A DNA stretch of 64,000 nt from CAZDKK01 sp964603725. GTDB lineage: Bacteria; Eisenbacteria; RBG-16-71-46; CAIMUX01; WJJG01. Positions 43,753-55,200 of the stretch are shown here, one piece after another. Position 1 is the first letter of the stretch. Each line of letters opens with the position of its first letter. The translations under genes were made by a program, and so were the position numbers. Under the pieces are notes generated by a model that worked only from the letters and a program-made list of their open reading frames with translations, had not been told where the DNA came from and did no database searches. The stretch is from positions 1-64,000 of the forward strand of contig CAZRWW010000010.1 in NCBI GenBank assembly GCA_964603725.1, read 5' to 3'.

Positions 43753-44997
43753 ATGCTCAAGAACCACGTGAGTATCGCAGGGAAGGTCCTGGCGCGCCGT
43801 AAGTTCTTCACCTTCATCAGCCTCTTCGGCATCGGCTTCACGCTGATGGTGCTGACGATCGGAGCCGGCGTGCTCGACGTGGCGGTGACTCCGGGAGCGC
43901 CCGAGGTCAACCTCGGCCGCACCCTCTTCTTCAATCGCGCAATCATGAAGGGCACCAAATCCGAGTGGTGGAGCTCGCCCGGCTACCGCCTGCTCGATCG
44001 TTACCTGCATGACATCCCGGGGCTAGAGCAGTTCTCGATCACATCGGACCCCGTCATCGCGGCCGCGTTCCTGGGCGACCGGAAGATCGAGATCCACACG
44101 CGCTTCACCGACGCGGCCTTCTGGGAGATCCACCGCTTCGACTTTCTCGAAGGTGAGCCCTACAGCGAGGAGGACGACCGCAACGGGAACCACGTGGCCG
44201 TCATCAGTGCCGACACGCGCAAGCGCTACTTCGGGGGGCGCCCCGCCCTCGGGCGGACGATCGAGCTCAACCAACTCAGCTTCCGTGTCGTCGGCGTGGT
44301 GGCGGACGTGGCCTACCATCGCGCCGGCGCCTTCTCTGGAGTGTGGGCTCCCCTGGGCACCTACCCCAATCGTGAGGTCATGGACAACCTGATGGGCGGC
44401 TTCAACGCCATCCTGCTGGCGCGCGGCCGGGCCGATTTCCCGCGCATCCGCGAGGAGTTCCAGGCCCGCCTCACTCGGGTGGAGTTCTCCCAACCGGAAC
44501 GCTTCGATCGCATGATCGGACGGCTGACCACGCGTTGGGACGACTACCTCTCGCCGATCAGCGACGTCGACGACAGCGGCGAGCTGCGCATCCGGCACCA
44601 GTTCCACGCGGTTCTAGGGATCGCCGCGGCGTTCATGCTGCTGCCGTTGTTCAACCTGATCAGCATCAACATGAGTCGCATCTACGAGCGCGCCTCCGAG
44701 ATCGGCGTGCGCAAAGCTTTCGGCGCCTCTGCGCTCGATCTGGTCGGGCAATTCGTGGTGGAGAACATTGTGCTCTGCCTCATCGGCGGCATGCTGGCCC
44801 TGGTGGGCGTCTTTGCCGTGCTGGCCGTCGTCAATGCCAGCGGGGTCATCCCGCAGGCCGGCTTCCGCTTCAACTACCGCGTCTTCATCTACGCCATGCT
44901 GCTGGCGAGCGCCTTCGGCGTCCTGTCGGGGGCCTATCCTGCCTGGCGGATGTCCCGCATCCATCCGGTCGCGGCCCTGAGGGGAGGACTCCGATGA
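43753..44997 (+). CDS. MacB/FtsX-type ABC permease, first of two
   Basis: 414 residues from ATG 43753 (GGGGAGGG upstream). The layout is one N-terminal helix (FFTFISLFGIGFTLMVLTIG), a large periplasmic MacB_PCD-like domain (residues 45-290), and three C-terminal helices of the FtsX fold (YERASEIGVRKAFGASALDL then VGQFVVENIVLCLIGGMLAL). The end PAWRMSRIHPVAALRGGLR is characteristic. Together with the next gene it probably forms a heterodimeric permease. It overlaps the next gene by four bases. Confidence 0.88.
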   Translation: MLKNHVSIAGKVLARRKFFTFISLFGIGFTLMVLTIGAGVLDVAVTPGAPEVNLGRTLFFNRAIMKGTKSEWWSSPGYRLLDRYLHDIPGLEQFSITSDPVIAAAFLGDRKIEIHTRFTDAAFWEIHRFDFLEGEPYSEEDDRNGNHVAVISADTRKRYFGGRPALGRTIELNQLSFRVVGVVADVAYHRAGAFSGVWAPLGTYPNREVMDNLMGGFNAILLARGRADFPRIREEFQARLTRVEFSQPERFDRMIGRLTTRWDDYLSPISDVDDSGELRIRHQFHAVLGIAAAFMLLPLFNLISINMSRIYERASEIGVRKAFGASALDLVGQFVVENIVLCLIGGMLALVGVFAVLAVVNASGVIPQAGFRFNYRVFIYAMLLASAFGVLSGAYPAWRMSRIHPVAALRGGLR

Positions 44998-46235
44998 TCC
45001 GCCACTGTTTCAAGCTGGCCTGGAACCGCCGCCGGGCGAATGGACTCATCTTGGTGGAGCTGATCGGCTCCTTCCTGGTCCTCTGCGGCGTGCTGGCCGC
45101 CGTAGTGTACAACCTCGACCAGTGGCGGCGGCCGATGGGATTCGAGCACGACGATGTCTGGAGCCTGGCGATCGACTCGGGAACCTACTCGACCTTGAGT
45201 GACGAGGGCAAGCTGGCCGCGCACGAGCGGGCGACTCGGCTGGCGCAAGAAGTGCGTGCCCGGCCGGAGATAGAGCACGTGAGCGCTTGCGGCTACAACG
45301 TGCCCTTCGCGCGCAGCACCGCCCAGACCCTCAACTACATCCAGGGCGTGCGCGAGGAGGTGGAGGTGAGTGAGGTTGACCCGGAGCTCCAAGAGGTGCT
45401 GGATCTGGAAGTCGTGGCCGGCCGCTGGCTGGAGCCGGGCGAGGGCGATCTCAACTGGCGGCCGGTCGTGATCTCCCGGAACTACGCCGAGCTGCTCTTC
45501 GGGAACGACGACCCGATCGGGCAACCCCTCGTCGAGCGCGACGAGAAGGGCGCGATCGAACAGCCCGAGGAGGGACGCGGCGAGAAGCGCGTGGTGGGCG
45601 TCATCCAGAGCATGCGCCGCCGGGGATCCTGCGCGCCGGCGCCCCTCAGCGAGTTTCAAGTCCGTCCCAGTGTGGCCGGGGATCCCGGCCGAACCGAGCC
45701 CCCGGTCGCGCTCCTGCTCAAGCTCAGACCGGGCGTCACGGCGGCCTTCGAGGAGCGGCTGCTGCGCCTGGCCCACGACATCGCCCCCGATTGGAAGTTC
45801 GAGGTCATTGCGCTGGAGGACGCGCGCCGGGACCTGCTGCGCGACACGTGGCTCCCGGTGCTCATGGGCGGGTCGGTGGCCGGGTTCCTGGTGATCATGG
45901 TGGGGATGGGGCTGGTGGGCGTCCTGTGGCAGACGGTCGCGCGCCGCACGCGCGAGCTCGGGCTGCGGCGGGCGTTGGGGGCGACCGCGACGGCCGTGCG
46001 CTGGCAGGTGCTCGGCGAGCTGCTGGCTCTGACCACGGGGGCCGTGGTGGTCGGAGCCCTCATCTTCCTTCAGTTGCCGATCCTGCACGTCTTCAGTCAG
46101 GCCGGGTATCATATCTATCTGATAGCGCTTGCCATCGGGGTGGCGGTGATCTATCCCTTCGTCGTGCTCTGCGGCCTCTACCCGAGCTGGCTGGCCACGC
46201 GCGTGCACCCTGTGCAAGCGCTGCAGCACGAGTAG
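44994..46235 (+). CDS. MacB/FtsX-type ABC permease, second of two
   Basis: 413 residues from ATG 44994, overlapping the stop of the first permease (ATGA), with GGGGAGGA upstream. It has the same plan: an N-terminal helix (LILVELIGSFLVLCGVLAAV), a periplasmic domain, then three C-terminal helices (RTRELGLRRALGATATAVRW, LGELLALTTGAVVVGALIFL) and the end PSWLATRVHPVQALQHE. Sequence is clearly diverged from the first permease, supporting a heterodimer. The substrate is unknown. Confidence 0.88.
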   Translation: MIRHCFKLAWNRRRANGLILVELIGSFLVLCGVLAAVVYNLDQWRRPMGFEHDDVWSLAIDSGTYSTLSDEGKLAAHERATRLAQEVRARPEIEHVSACGYNVPFARSTAQTLNYIQGVREEVEVSEVDPELQEVLDLEVVAGRWLEPGEGDLNWRPVVISRNYAELLFGNDDPIGQPLVERDEKGAIEQPEEGRGEKRVVGVIQSMRRRGSCAPAPLSEFQVRPSVAGDPGRTEPPVALLLKLRPGVTAAFEERLLRLAHDIAPDWKFEVIALEDARRDLLRDTWLPVLMGGSVAGFLVIMVGMGLVGVLWQTVARRTRELGLRRALGATATAVRWQVLGELLALTTGAVVVGALIFLQLPILHVFSQAGYHIYLIALAIGVAVIYPFVVLCGLYPSWLATRVHPVQALQHE

Positions 46236-46267
46236 GCCCCCGGGTCCCGCAGGTCGTGAGGGGATTG

Positions 46268-47656
46268 ATGTCGGGCGACGCCACGATCCTGATCATCGAC
46301 GACGATGACTCCGTCACGGCGTCACTGAGCCTCTTGCTCAAGCAGGCGGGCTATCGCTCGGTGGCGGCGGCGGCCCCCGAGGACGCGGTCGCGCAGCTCG
46401 AGCGCCATCCGATCACCCTGGTGCTCCAGGACATGAACTTCTCCCGGGCGACGACCGGTGAGGAAGGCCTGGCGCTGCTGCGGCGGATCAAGGCGCTGCG
46501 CCCCGAGTTGCCGGTCGTGCTCATCACCGCCTGGGGGTCGATCGAGCTGGCCGTGGCGGGGATGAAGGCCGGCGCCGCGGACTTCGTCACCAAGCCCTGG
46601 AACAACCAACACCTGCTGCAGGCGATCGAGACCGCCCTGGGGCTCGCAGCCACGCGCGCGGGGGCGGAGGCGGGCGGACGACCAACCCGGAGCGATCTCG
46701 ATGAGCGCTACGACCTGGCCGACGTGATCGGCGAGGACCCGCGCTTCCTCGAGGTGCTGGAGCTGGCCTGCCGCGTGAGCGCGACGGACGCCTCGGTGCT
46801 CATTACCGGCGACAGCGGCACCGGCAAGGAGGTCGTCGCGGCGGCCATCCACCGCAACAGCCGGCGTCGCGATGGGCCGTTCGTCAAGGTGAACCTGAGC
46901 GCGATCCCCACGTCGCTCTTCGAGAGCGAGATGTTCGGGCATGTGCGCGGGGCCTTCACCGACGCAGTGCGTGATCGCGAGGGGCGTTTCGCGGCGGCGG
47001 ACGGCGGCACGATTCTGCTCGACGAGATCGGCGACCTCGATCTGCGCTCCCAGGTCAAGCTGTTGCGCGTGCTCCAGGATCGCACGTTCGAGATCCTCGG
47101 CTCGAGCCGCGCTCGGCGGATCGAGGTGCGCGTGATCTCCTCGACCAACCGCGATTTGCAGGCGGCCGTCGCGCGCGGCGAGTTCCGCGAGGACCTCTTC
47201 TACCGCATCAACCTGATCTCGCTGCGCCTGCCGCCCCTGGCCGAGCGGCGCGGCGACATCGCGCTCCTCGCCCGGCGTTTCCTGGCGGCGTTGGCGGTCA
47301 AGCACGACCGGCCGCCGGCAACGCTGAGCGCCGGCGCGCTCGCCTGGCTGCAGCGGCGGGAGTGGCCGGGCAACGTCCGCCAGCTCATGCACCTGATCGA
47401 GCGGACGCTCCTGCTCAGCGCGACGGCGCAGCTCGAGGCGGGCGACTTTGAGCGGGTTGCCCGCATGGAAGGGCCCGAGACCGAGGAGGACGGCCTGCCC
47501 GCGGTCGGCGGCATGACCCTGACCGAGCTGGAGAGGGCGATGATCGTCAAGAGCCTGGCGTATCACGGCGGCAACCTGAGTCGGGTGGCCGAGTCGCTCG
47601 GCATGAGCCGGGCCGCGCTCTACCGCCGCCTCGAGAAGTACGGGATCAAGCCGTGA
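46268..47656 (+). CDS. NtrC-family sigma-54-dependent response regulator
   Basis: 462 residues from ATG 46268. The receiver domain (1-125) has phospho-acceptor Asp55 in LVLQDMNFS, acidic pocket IIDDDDS and Lys in VTKPWN. The AAA+ domain (about 150-380) has Walker A GDSGTGKE, Walker B GGTILLDEIGDL and arginine finger region EFREDLFYRI. The sigma-54-contacting loop reads GAFTDA rather than the canonical GAFTGA. The Fis helix-turn-helix is at the C-terminus (NLSRVAESLGMSRAALYRRL). It lies 32 bases after the permease and overlaps the kinase gene, so it probably controls this efflux operon. Confidence 0.92.
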   Translation: MSGDATILIIDDDDSVTASLSLLLKQAGYRSVAAAAPEDAVAQLERHPITLVLQDMNFSRATTGEEGLALLRRIKALRPELPVVLITAWGSIELAVAGMKAGAADFVTKPWNNQHLLQAIETALGLAATRAGAEAGGRPTRSDLDERYDLADVIGEDPRFLEVLELACRVSATDASVLITGDSGTGKEVVAAAIHRNSRRRDGPFVKVNLSAIPTSLFESEMFGHVRGAFTDAVRDREGRFAAADGGTILLDEIGDLDLRSQVKLLRVLQDRTFEILGSSRARRIEVRVISSTNRDLQAAVARGEFREDLFYRINLISLRLPPLAERRGDIALLARRFLAALAVKHDRPPATLSAGALAWLQRREWPGNVRQLMHLIERTLLLSATAQLEAGDFERVARMEGPETEEDGLPAVGGMTLTELERAMIVKSLAYHGGNLSRVAESLGMSRAALYRRLEKYGIKP

Positions 47657-49005
47657 GCCTGAGCTTGCGCCGCCGGTTCTACCTCTACCTGATCGCGGTG
47701 CACCTACTGATCGCGGTCGTGGCCGGGCTGGTCCTGCGGACGACCACGGTCTGGCTGGTCGCGGCGGAGGGGATCTTCGGGCTGTCGCTGGTGATCGGCC
47801 TGCTGCTCGTGCGCTCGCTCTTTGCGCCCGTCGACCTCATTCGCGCCGGCGCCGAGTTCATCCGCGAACAGGACTTTACCACACGCTTCACCGAGACCGG
47901 TCCGCCGGAGCTGGTCGATTTGATCCGGGTGTACAACCGCATGATGGACCAGCTTCGCCAGGAACGCATTCACAACCGCGAGCAGGAGCATTTCGTGCGC
48001 GAGGTGCTCGCGAATTCGCCCCTGGGCGTGGTGACCCTCGACCTCGACGGCCGCATCGCGTCGGCGAATCCCGGCTCCGAGCAGCTTCTGGGCCGGACGC
48101 GGGCCGAGCTGATCGGGCAAACGCTGGGAGAGGTGGGCACGCCCTTCGCCGCCCAGCTCGATCGGATCGGACCCGGCGAGACCCGGGTCCTGCGGCTGCA
48201 AGGGCGGCGGCGAGTGAAGTGCCAGAGACTGTCTTACCTGGAGCGAGGGTTTCACAGGCCCTTCTTGCTCCTGGAAGAGCTGACGGAGGAGCTGCATCGC
48301 AGCGAGAAGGCGGCGTACGGCAAACTCATCCGCATGATGTCCCACGAGGTGAACAATACCGTGGGCGCGGTCAACTCGCTGCTGCAGTCCTGCCAGGGGT
48401 ACCGGGGCCAGCTACGGGCGGCCGACGCGGAGGACTACGGTCGCGCGCTCGAGGTTGCCATCGCACGCAACAACCGCATGAACGAGTTCATGCGGGGCTT
48501 CGCGGAGGTGGTGCGCCTGCCGGCCCCGCGGCGCGAGCCCTGCGACGTGACGGGGCTGCTGCGCGATGTGGCGCGGCTGCTGCACGCGCAGTGCGAGCGG
48601 CGGGGGATCGCCTGGCGGTGGGAGATCCTGGACGAGCCCGGTCGCATCGACATGGATCCGGCGCAGATGGAGCAGGCGTTCCTCAACATCGTTCAGAACG
48701 CGATCGAGGCGATCGCGCCGGTCACGGAGGCAGCGGCCACGGAGGCAGCACCCGCGGCGGCGAAGGGGGTCATCACCGTGCGGATCGCGCGGGAGCGCGG
48801 GCGCGTGTCGGTGGCAGTGCATGACACGGGGCCCGGCATTCGCCCCGAGGCGCGCGAGCACCTCTTCACGCCGTTCTTCACCACCAAGGCCGGCGGCCGG
48901 GGGATCGGGCTCACGCTGGTGCAGGAGATCCTGCTGGCGCATGGCTTCGAATTCGCCCTGCATGATGCGCCGGGGGGCGGGACGGAATTCGTCATCACCT
49001 TCTAG
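47653..49005 (+). CDS. NtrY-like membrane sensor histidine kinase
   Basis: 450 residues from GTG 47653, overlapping the regulator stop (GTGA). Two transmembrane helices lie close together at residues 10-60 (YLYLIAVHLLIAVVAGLVLR and TVWLVAAEGIFGLSLVIGLL), with almost no periplasmic loop, so it may sense within the membrane. A HAMP linker, a PAS domain (LANSPLGVVTLDLDGRIASA) and the kinase core follow. The H-box is MSHEVNNTVGAV with His231; N-box AFLNIVQNAIEAI; G-boxes VHDTGPGI and GRGIGLTLVQEI. It should phosphorylate the adjacent sigma-54 regulator. Confidence 0.9.
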   Translation: MSLSLRRRFYLYLIAVHLLIAVVAGLVLRTTTVWLVAAEGIFGLSLVIGLLLVRSLFAPVDLIRAGAEFIREQDFTTRFTETGPPELVDLIRVYNRMMDQLRQERIHNREQEHFVREVLANSPLGVVTLDLDGRIASANPGSEQLLGRTRAELIGQTLGEVGTPFAAQLDRIGPGETRVLRLQGRRRVKCQRLSYLERGFHRPFLLLEELTEELHRSEKAAYGKLIRMMSHEVNNTVGAVNSLLQSCQGYRGQLRAADAEDYGRALEVAIARNNRMNEFMRGFAEVVRLPAPRREPCDVTGLLRDVARLLHAQCERRGIAWRWEILDEPGRIDMDPAQMEQAFLNIVQNAIEAIAPVTEAAATEAAPAAAKGVITVRIARERGRVSVAVHDTGPGIRPEAREHLFTPFFTTKAGGRGIGLTLVQEILLAHGFEFALHDAPGGGTEFVITF

Positions 49006-49229
49006 CGGGCGACACCGCGGAGACCGCGAGGAAGCAGCCGCGGGCGGCGGGCCGCAACGGCTTGCTCGATAACGGATTACGCCTGTCGACGCGGCCTCGG
49101 GTGTTCAGCTGGCCCCTCAAGCCTGCCAGGACGCGTGCCGATAAACGAACCAAGGCGCACGGGCAGCCAACGCTCTTCAGCAGCTAATGTTGCCGGCCAG
49201 TCCCGTTGGCGCATCCCCCTCTGGACGGG

Positions 49230-52200
49230 ATGCGGACGGACCGATTTGTGCGCCGTTGCACCCAGGGGCACAGCACCGTGGCCAGGACACCTGTGGCAAC
49301 AGCGCGTGGGCGCGCGGGCGCGTGGGTCGGCCTCTGCCTGGCGAGCGGGCTGCTGTCCCCGGGCCAGATCCGGGCCGCGGCGATCGCGCTCCTCCTGCTG
49401 GCTGTCCTCGGCCACCCGGCGCTGGCCGTCGACCGGGTCTGGGACGGCGAGGGGCTGACCACCGCCTGGTCTAACAACCTCAACTGGTCGGGCGACACCG
49501 TGCCGGGCGCGGCCGACGTCGCCATCTTCGACGCGACGAGCTCCAAGGACGCGGTCATCACCGCCAACATCAACGTGGCCGGCGTCTCCATCCGCGCCGG
49601 CTACGGCGGCACGATCACGCAGAACGCGGGCCGGTCCATCACGGTCGGAGCAGCAGGTTTCGATCAGGCCGCCGGGACCTTCGCCGGCGGCACGAGCACG
49701 ATCGACATCAACGGGCCGTGGACGCTCTCGGGCGGCAGCTTCACCGCGACCAGCGGCACGCTGGCGGTCAGCGGCAACCTCACCGTGAGCGGCGGGAGCT
49801 TCTCGCCCGGCGCCGGCACCGCGCAGTTCGACGGCACCCAGACGATCGCTGCCGACGGCGTGGTCTTCAACAAGGTCACCATCACCTCGGCCAGCACCCA
49901 CACGATCACCCCGGGCACCACGATCACGGCCGCGGGCACGCTCACGCTGAGCAACGGCTACATCTCCGGCGGAACCCTGGCGGCGCAGGCGGCGATTTCC
50001 CAGGTTTCAGGCTTTGACGGCGGGACCGGCACCCTGCTCATCAACGGCGCCGGGGACCAGACCTTCACGGGCGCCAGCACCACCACGACCGGAACCCTGC
50101 CCGACGTCGTGATCGACAAGCCCGGGGGCGTCCTCACCCTGGCGGGGACAATCCGCACGACCAACGACTGGACCTACGTCGGGGGCGCACTGGATCCCGG
50201 CACCAGCCTGCTCGTCTTCGGCGGCACGCTGGCCGTCAGCGGCTCGCACACGCTCAAGCTGGTCCAGATCCGCGGCGCCACCACCGTGGCCGCGGGCACG
50301 ACGCTCACGGTCGACAGCACGCTGACCATGCCCTCGGCGGTCGCCTTTGCCGTGAACGGCGGCGTCATCGTCAACCGCACCCTCACCCTGACGGACGGCT
50401 CGATCGCCGGCAGCGGCGCCGTGGAGGCGCGGGCCGATATCGCCCACGCCGCCACCTTTGACGGGGGCCTGGGGACCCTGCTCATCAACGGCCCGGGCGA
50501 CCAGCTCTTCACGAGCGCGAGCACGACGACGACCGGCGACTTGCCGCATATCCGGATCGACAAACCGGGCGGCACGCTCAGCCTGGCGGGAACGCTGCGC
50601 CTCGTGACCGCCGACTGGACCTATATGGCCGGCAACCTGGCGACGGCCGGCAGCGCCCTCGTCTTCGAGGGAACGGTGAACATCAGCGGCTCGCATGCTC
50701 TGGATCTGGTGACATTCCGGGGAACGGGGGCGAAGACCCTGGCGGCCGGCACGAACCTCACCGTGACCGGGGACCTGACCTTGACGGACGGCTCGATCGC
50801 CGGGGAGGGTGAAGTGGCGGCGCAGGCGAACATCGCCCAGGCCGCCGCCTTCGATGGCGGCGACGGGACGCTGCGTATCTGTGGCGCCGGTGATCAAACG
50901 CTCACCGGGGCGTGCACGGCCACGACGGGCGCCCTGCCCGATGTCGTGATCGACAAGCCCGGGGGCACCCTCACCCTGGCGGGGACGATCCGCACCATCA
51001 ACGACTGGAGCTATCTCGCGGGGACGCTGGATGCCGGCGCCAGCACGATAGTCTTCGGCGGCACGCTGGCGGTGACCGGCTCGCACGAGCTGACCCTGGT
51101 CGAGATCCGGGGCGCCGCCACGGTGGCCGCGGGCACAACGCTGACCGTCAAGAACACGCTCACCATGCCCTCCGCGGTGGCCTTCACCGTGGACGGCAGC
51201 GTCATCGCCACCAGCACGCTCATCCTGACCGACGGTTCGATCGCCGGCGTCGGCGCCGTGGAGGCGCGGGCCGACATCACCCACGCCGCCACCTTCGACG
51301 GCGGCCTGGGGACGCTGCTCATCAACGGCACGGGCGACCAGACCTTCACGAGCGCGAGCACCACCACAACCGGCGACTTGCCGCACATCCGGATCGACAA
51401 GCCGGCGGGCACGCTCAGCTTGGTGGGGACGCTGCGCATCGTTGCCGCCGACTGGACCTACGTGGCCGGAGGTCTGGCGCCGGGCGCCAGCCGCGTCATC
51501 TTCGACGGCACGGTCAACATCAGCGGATCGCAGACCTTGAACCTGGTGACGTTACAGGGGATCGGCGCGAAGACCCTGGGCCCGGGAACGATCCTCACCG
51601 TGCCGAACACGCTGACCCTGACCGGTGGCTCGATTGACGGAGAGGGCGAAGTCCGCGCCCAGGCGGGCATCACCCAGGCCGCCGCCTTCGACGGGGGCGC
51701 CGGCACGTTGCGCATCTGCGGCGCCGGCGACCAAACCCTCACGGGCGCCAGCACGAGCACGACCGGATCGCTCTGCGACCTGGTGATCGAGAAGCCATCC
51801 GGCACGCTCACCCTGGCGGGGACGATCCGCACGACCAACGACTGGACCTACAGCGCCGGCGCGGTGGCCTTGGGGACGTCGGCGGTGATCTTCGCCGGGA
51901 ACGCGGTCGTCACCGGAACGCAGACGCTGCGGGCGGTGCAGGTCCGCGGCGATGTGACCGTCCCGGCGGGCACGACGCTCACGGTGAACAACGGCCTGAC
52001 GGTGAACACGGCCGGCGCGTTGACGGTCGATGGGGTGGCGATCTCGACCAGCACCCTCACCCTGACGAACGGCGCGATCAACGGCCCCGGCCGGGTCGAG
52101 GCCCGCGCCAACATCACCCAGTCCGCCGATTTCGACGGTGGCGCGGGGACCCTGCGAATCAACGGCACCGGCGATCAAACCTTCACCGGCAGCGCCACCC

Positions 52201-55200
52201 TCACTGAGGGGAGCCTGCCGGTTGTCGAAATCGCCAAGCCATCCAACACCCTCACACTGGCAGGCACGATTCGCGTGCAGGGATCCGCCTGGCGGCGCCT
52301 GTCGGGGACCGTCGCGTCCGGAACAAGCAGGCTTGTGCTGTCAAGCGGCGCGACAGTATCCGGATCCCATCAGCTGTACAACCTCGACCTCGAGGGCGAC
52401 GGGGTCAAGACCGTCGAGGCGGGGACGACGCTGACCGCGACGCGAACCCTGACCCTCGGCGGCGGAACCATCGATGGCGGCGCGCTGGTGGCCACCGGCG
52501 ACGTGGTCCAGCTCCCGGCCTTTCTCGGGGGCACGACCCTCCTCACCATCTCAGGCGCCGCGGCGCAGACCTTGACCGGGGGCGGCAGTCTGACCGAGGG
52601 CTCGTTGCCGTCCCTCACGATTCTCAAGACCGGCGGCGCACTGACCCTGAGCGGGATCATCCGCACCGAGCGCGACTGGACCTATGGCTCGGGCGCGGTG
52701 AACGCCGACACCAGCCTGGTCGTTCTGGGAGGGACCGTCAATCTCGCAGCCGCCGGCATGGCCTTCAACGACCTGCGCCTGGATGCAACGGCGGTGACGC
52801 TCGCCACGGCGCTCGACGTCGACGACGACTTCGCCCTGTGCGACGGGGTGTTGGTCACGGCCGGGAATGCCGTGATGATCGGCGGGGACTGGTCCCAGAC
52901 GGGCGGCACGCTCGTCCCGGGCGCCGCGGCCGTCACCTTCAACGGCGGTCTCGATGCCGAGATCGCCTCGGCCGGTCTCGGGGCGGGGGCTCGATTCTCC
53001 GATCTGATCATCCAGAAGTCGGGTGGGGCCGCCGTCAGAGCGCTCGACGACCTCTGCGTGGGCGGGGACCTGCGCCTGACGACCGGGCGGCTCGACGGGG
53101 CGGACCGCAGGATCGTCCTGGCGGGAGACTGGCTCAACGATGCCGGGCCGAGCGCGTTCGCGGCCGGGACGGGCGCGGTCGAGCTGAACGGCGGGGGCCA
53201 GCTGATTGGCGGCGCGCACCCGACGACGTTTCACGCCCTCGCGCTCGGCGGCAGCGGCGCCAAGAGCGCCGCGCGGGATCTTGCCGTCGTCGATCTGACC
53301 CTGGACCAGGACTTGCTCATTGCGCCCCACCTGCTGCGCATTTCCGGCGAGACGGCCGGCTCCGCCGACGTGGTCGGCACGGTCCGCCGGACCGTCAGCG
53401 GCGACGGCCCGTTCAGCCTCGGCAGTGCCCACACGACGATCACGTTTGACGGTGTGGGGACGAACCCCGACTCGCTCGATGTGACCTTGACGCGCGGTGT
53501 CCCCCCGGTCGGTCTGCCCGATGCGGTCCGGCGCTACTACGATATCGCCGCTGCCGGCGGCGAGGGCTGGACGGCGACGCTGCGGCTGCATTACCGTCCC
53601 GACGAGCTGAACGGCAATGCCGAGGACGGCCTGGCGGTCTGGAGGCTGGCCGGAGTCTGGGAGCGCCTCGGCCGATCGGGACACCACTACGACCAGAACT
53701 GGATCGAGCGCTCGGGCGTCGCCCAATTCTCACGCTGGGCGCTGGCCTGCGGCTATCCGGATCACTTCGAGATCGATCCCATTCCCAGCCCGCAGACGGC
53801 CGGCGTGCCCTTCCCGCTCACCGTGACGGCCGTCGACTCATCCGGCGTCCGGCTGGCGGAGTACACGGGCGACCTGTCCCTCGCCACGACGGCCGGCAGC
53901 ATCACTCCGGCGATGATCACGATGACCGCCGCGGACAGCGGGCGCATCTCGCACTCGGTGCGGGTCACCGAGGCGGGCGCCGACCAGATCATCCGCGCCG
54001 ACGACGGCGAGGGGCACCTGGGGCAGAGCAATCCCTTCACGGTCGCGCCGAGTCCGCTCAGACACTTCTCGATCCGCCCCATCGCCAGCCCACAGACCGC
54101 CGGCGTCCCGTTCGGGGTCACGATCGCGGCCCTGGACTCCTTCGCGAACCGGATCACCACATTCGTGGGTACCCTGACCTTGACGGCATCGGCCGGCGGC
54201 GTCAGCGGCGGGCGCATCGACATGACAGCGGCCGACAGCGGGCTCGTCACCCGGCAGATCATGGTGGGGCGAGCCGAGCACGACCTCGTGCTGACCGCCA
54301 GCGACGGCCACGGTCACGCCGGCGTCACCAATGCCTTCACGGTTCTGCCGGCGATCACCAGGCGCTTCGCGATCAGATCAATCCCCAGCCCGCAGACGGC
54401 TGGCGAGTTCTTCGATCTGGAGATCACAGCGGAGGATGCTTACGGCAACGTCACGCCCGACTTCACCGGCGGCGTGGATCTCGCCACGAGCGCGGGATCG
54501 ATCACGCCCAGGCGGGTGATCTTCAGCGTCACCGACTGGGGCCGACACATCGAACCCGCCTGCGTGACCCTGGCCGGGCTCGGTCACACGGTCAGCGCCT
54601 CCGACACGAGCGGCCATCGCGGCACAAGCCGGCCGTTCGATGTCGCCGGCGCCCCACTTCATCACTATGACCTGGCCCCGATCGACAGCCCACAGACGGC
54701 CGGCGTCCCGTTCGAGATCGCCATCCGGGCGCTCGACCGCTTCGGGAACCTCTCGCCGGAAATCCCGGGGACGCTCGCCCTGGCCACCACGGCCGGGACG
54801 ATCATCCCCGCGACCGCGAGGTTCAGCGCAGCCGACAGCGGCCGGCATCGCGAAGGCGTCACGGTCACGGCGGCCGGCACCGGGCGCACGATCGAGCTCG
54901 TCGACAGCCTCGGGCGGGCGGCGACGAGCAACGCCTTCGACGTCCAGGCTGGCGGCGTGACACGGTTCGCCGTGAGGGCGATCCCGAGTCCGCAGACGGC
55001 GGGCGTGGCCTTCGACATCGCCCTGGAGGCGCTCGACGCCCAGGGCAATCTCGCCGTCGGCTTCGCCGGCGAGGTCGCGCTGGCGACCACGGCGGGGACG
55101 ATCACGCCCGCCGCGGTAGTCTTCGCCCCGTCCGATCGCGGCACGCGCGCGCTGTCCGTTCAGGTCACCCAGGCCGGAATGGGGCACGTCATCGCGGCGA

